DNA of 6,856 bases, from positions 1,534,473 through 1,541,328 of the forward strand of contig CP070660.1 in the NCBI GenBank assembly GCA_020355145.1, read 5' to 3'. The position numbers were made by a program, and so were the translations under genes. The stretch is from Deltaproteobacteria bacterium. GTDB taxonomy: Bacteria; Desulfobacterota; DSM-4660; Desulfatiglandales; B25-G16. Shown here one piece after another: positions 5,790 through 6,856 of this stretch. Each line of letters opens with the position of its first letter. Within the stretch, counting starts at the first letter, position 1. Below the pieces are notes generated by a model, which did no database searches, was not told the DNA's origin, and saw nothing but the letters and a program-made list of their open reading frames with translations.

Positions 5790-5806
5790 ATGGCATGATT
5801 TTGGCT
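5790..5806 (+). promoter_or_regulatory. Sigma-54 (-24/-12) promoter of the DUF5658 unit
   Basis: ATGGCATGATTTTGGCT has GG (5792-5793) and GC (5804-5805) 12 bases apart. Against YTGGCACGRNNNTTGCW it differs at the first base, T for C at 5796 and G for T at 5803. It is the homologue of the promoter at 2418-2434. Transcription would start near 5817, just before the structured leader. Confidence 0.7.
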
Positions 5807-5828
5807 AAACATTAAATACAAGGCGCCA

Positions 5829-5930
5829 TTAAGTGCCACCCAACTTCAACCCTTACATAAAGAACCACGGAACGGTCAAGAGCCTCGAAAGGTTATCCTT
5901 TTAGAAAAGGAGGCTTGAGGTGGCACCTAA
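5829..5930 (+). ncRNA. Candidate structured leader RNA that can hide a Shine-Dalgarno sequence
   Basis: TTAAGTGCCACC (5829-5840) and GGTGGCACCTAA (5919-5930) pair at 11 of 12 positions, closing a stem around an inner hairpin. The inner stem has CAAG and GCCTC (5877-5880, 5882-5886) pairing with GAGGC and TTG (5910-5917), and is capped by AAAGG-TTAT-CCTTT (5888-5901). The right outer arm contains most of GAGGTG (5917-5922), an excellent Shine-Dalgarno 8 bases before ATG 5931, so the closed form would block translation. AAGGAGG (5907-5913) lies mostly in the inner stem. It starts about 12 bases after the predicted start of transcription. It does not match the c-di-GMP (GEMM) core I know. A short MITE-like element with 12-bp terminal inverted repeats is the alternative. 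Confidence 0.5.
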
Positions 5931-6011
5931 ATGAGTTTCTTGGATATGCGTGCATCTTTTCTGCAGGCCATATCCCAACTATATGCAGAGAAGAGGTTTG
6001 CGCCGGGATAA
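5931..6011 (+). CDS. Short leader ORF (26 codons)
   Basis: ATG 5931 opens a 26-residue frame beginning MSFLDMRASF and ending TAA at 6009-6011. Support is the GAGGTG Shine-Dalgarno at 5917-5922 with good spacing, the position just after the structured leader, and the next ATG (6014) 2 bases after its stop. There is no signal peptide or membrane segment. It could be a regulatory leader peptide or the remnant of a longer gene whose continuation is the fragment at 6014-6052 in another frame. No family is recognised. Confidence 0.35.
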   Translation: MSFLDMRASFLQAISQLYAEKRFAPG

Positions 6012-6052
6012 TAATGGCATCGTGGGAAGCATTATATAGATGGCTGGGTTGA
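6010..6052 (+). pseudogene. Fragment similar to the start of the DUF5658 gene
   Basis: Bases 6010-6051 match 6371-6412 at about 35 of 42 positions, including an 18-base identical run from GGCATCG to GCATTA. The reading phase matches: ATG 6014 gives MASWEALYRWLG and a TGA (6050-6052), against ITASWEALKGWHSW in the intact gene. It looks like a truncated copy of that gene's 5' end. A real 12-codon peptide, or a shared nucleic-acid signal, cannot be excluded. Confidence 0.45.
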
Positions 6053-6162
6053 GTGGTCAACTGTCAGGTTCCTATTTATTCTGCTGTATCTGGGACTACC
6101 AAATTAAGAGAGTGCGAATGAGATAGCTAAGGGTATCAAACCGAAAAAGGGGAAATGGAATT

Positions 6163-6351
6163 ATGAAGACGAAACCTCAAACGATGACGTTGGTGGAGAA
6201 GACCAATACAGAACATACAATAATTGAAACCACCCTGTATGATCTAATTGAGGTGATTAGTGCGGAACTGAAGGCAGATGAACAGGACCTCATCGTACCA
6301 ATTGTATCGGATCTTCTTAACTCTGCAAAGTCAAATTTAGTGATGGTTTGA
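6163..6351 (+). CDS. Small hypothetical protein (62 aa)
   Basis: ATG 6163 opens a 62-residue acidic cytoplasmic protein, preceded by an AAAGGGG-type Shine-Dalgarno about 11 bases upstream. The first 18 residues are Thr/Lys-rich and probably disordered. Residues 22-54 (ETTLYDLIEVISAEL, then DEQDLIVPIVSDLLNS) predict two amphipathic helices. I cannot name the family, though the ETTLYDLIEVI pattern looks like a conserved small-protein motif. It is 8 bp before the DUF5658-type gene, so the two are almost surely co-transcribed and perhaps translationally coupled. The sigma-54 promoter at 5790-5806 is the nearest recognisable promoter. Confidence 0.7.
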   Translation: MKTKPQTMTLVEKTNTEHTIIETTLYDLIEVISAELKADEQDLIVPIVSDLLNSAKSNLVMV

Positions 6352-6359
6352 ACAGTTTT

Positions 6360-6856
6360 ATGCTGGAGAGAATAACGGCATCGTGGGAAGCATTAAAGGG
6401 ATGGCATAGTTGGATAAGTAACAATCAGCCCAACCTGCCTGTACACATTATGGGCGCAATTATGCACTACATGAATCCTTTGCATATTTACTGTCGATTG
6501 AGGGATATAGGAATTGCAAAGGGCACGGCTATGTTCCTGTGCCGAATCTATGAGTGCTGCATTTTCAAACACTTTCTGACGGGAAGCCTCGCAGTACTTA
6601 GAAGGGATGAAGACAGGCAAAGGTCTCATAAAATTGGTAGGCATAGTTTTATGACACTTGCAGCAATTCTACTGATTCTTTCACTTAGCATATTAGATGC
6701 GATCTTTACACTGGATCTAGTCAGCCATGGTGCAAAGGAACTAAACCCGGTAATGGCTTATTACCTTGATCATGGTCCACTTGTATTTTTCGGGGTGAAA
6801 TATTTCTTGACTTGCGCATCTATTGTACTCATTTTACTTATTAGAGATAATACTAA
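6360..6856 (+). CDS. DUF5658-type membrane protein, 3'-truncated by window edge
   Basis: From ATG 6360 the frame stays open to the last base (165 codons, no stop). The cytoplasmic N-terminus (1-95) has a Trp-rich start (ASWEALKGWHSW) and NPLHIYCRLRDIGIAKG at 39-55. Two membrane segments follow: about 97-120 (FMTLAAILLILSLSILDAIF) and about 139-161 (GPLVFFGVKYFLTCASIVLI). The stretch LDAIFTLDLVSHGAKELNPV at 112-131, followed by GPLVFFGVKYFL, is the hallmark of DUF5658 proteins, small inner-membrane proteins of unknown function. Start: no Shine-Dalgarno precedes the ATG, which is 8 bp after the upstream stop, so coupled translation is likely. It is the last visible gene of the sigma-54 unit. 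The long N-terminal cytoplasmic part seems larger than the bare domain; I have not compared lengths. Confidence 0.75.
   Translation, partial: MLERITASWEALKGWHSWISNNQPNLPVHIMGAIMHYMNPLHIYCRLRDIGIAKGTAMFLCRIYECCIFKHFLTGSLAVLRRDEDRQRSHKIGRHSFMTLAAILLILSLSILDAIFTLDLVSHGAKELNPVMAYYLDHGPLVFFGVKYFLTCASIVLILLIRDNT

Larger units (their letters stand above)
5602..5806 (+). repeat. Duplicated intergenic regulatory cassette, copy 2
   Basis: Aligns with 2226-2434 from the terminator tail through the -12 element. The best block is 5689-5717 (27 of 29 positions identical), where CCCATAAATGGG forms a perfect 5-bp dyad with a 2-base centre. CATGTAAGG recurs at 5658-5666 and TAACTAT at 5749-5755. It serves the leader, the small ORFs and the DUF5658 gene. 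Confidence 0.75.
6010..6412 (+). repeat. Direct repeats (about 42 bp) flanking the 62-residue gene
   Basis: The copies at 6010-6051 and 6371-6412 are offset by 361 bp and enclose the gene at 6163-6351. The arrangement fits an old tandem duplication of the region, or an insertion of the small gene between a lost and a retained copy of the downstream 5' end. Confidence 0.6.

Noticed and set aside
5829..5930. Known c-di-GMP riboswitch (GEMM-I or class II)
   Set aside because: The CGAAA at 5886-5890 suggested it, but the conserved core and the receptor helix around it are absent.
6393..6644. Minus-strand 83-residue frame
   Set aside because: It lies entirely antisense to the DUF5658-type gene, which has recognisable domain features.

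Overview
The window reads as chromosomal DNA of a Gram-negative anaerobe, most likely Desulfobacterota (former Deltaproteobacteria). Reasons: moderate GC, PilZ proteins next to a DUF5658-type membrane protein, an UxaA-family dehydratase paired with a LarA-like protein, and heavy use of sigma-54 (-24/-12) promoters. The taxon is inferred; no marker gene fixes it.

Layout. (1) 1-2152, plus strand: the 3' part of an UxaA-family dehydratase, then, 25 bp later, a complete LarA-like (DUF2088) protein, closed by an intrinsic terminator at 2213-2232. (2) 2226-2523: a regulatory interval with a strong sigma-54 promoter, followed by a plus-strand unit of an N-terminally extended PilZ protein, a probable 62-residue CxxC protein and a second PilZ protein whose C-terminal half resembles a histidine-kinase dimerisation helix that has lost its histidine. 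It ends in a terminator at 3970-4011. (3) 4140-5222, minus strand: yvcK/glmR, with a nearly perfect sigma-54 promoter at 5293-5310 and two 10-bp direct repeats further upstream that look like an enhancer. (4) 5575-6162: an apparently orphan terminator, a second copy of the regulatory interval upstream of the PilZ genes, and a leader able to fold over a Shine-Dalgarno sequence in front of a 26-codon ORF. (5) 6163-6856: an unrecognised 62-residue protein and a DUF5658-type membrane protein that runs off the edge. A decayed copy of the start of the DUF5658 gene lies about 360 bp upstream of it.

How the parts connect. The PilZ unit and the DUF5658 unit sit behind homologous intergenic cassettes of about 205 bp, each with a terminator tail, conserved upstream blocks and a -24/-12 promoter in the same places. 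They are therefore probably controlled by one sigma-54 enhancer-binding protein. yvcK, a regulator of carbon partitioning into cell-wall precursors, also has a -24/-12 promoter. The picture is a sigma-54 regulon of c-di-GMP receptors and envelope-associated proteins. The UxaA/LarA pair is a separate sugar-acid or hydroxy-acid unit. No rRNA, tRNA, CRISPR array, transposase or phage gene was seen.
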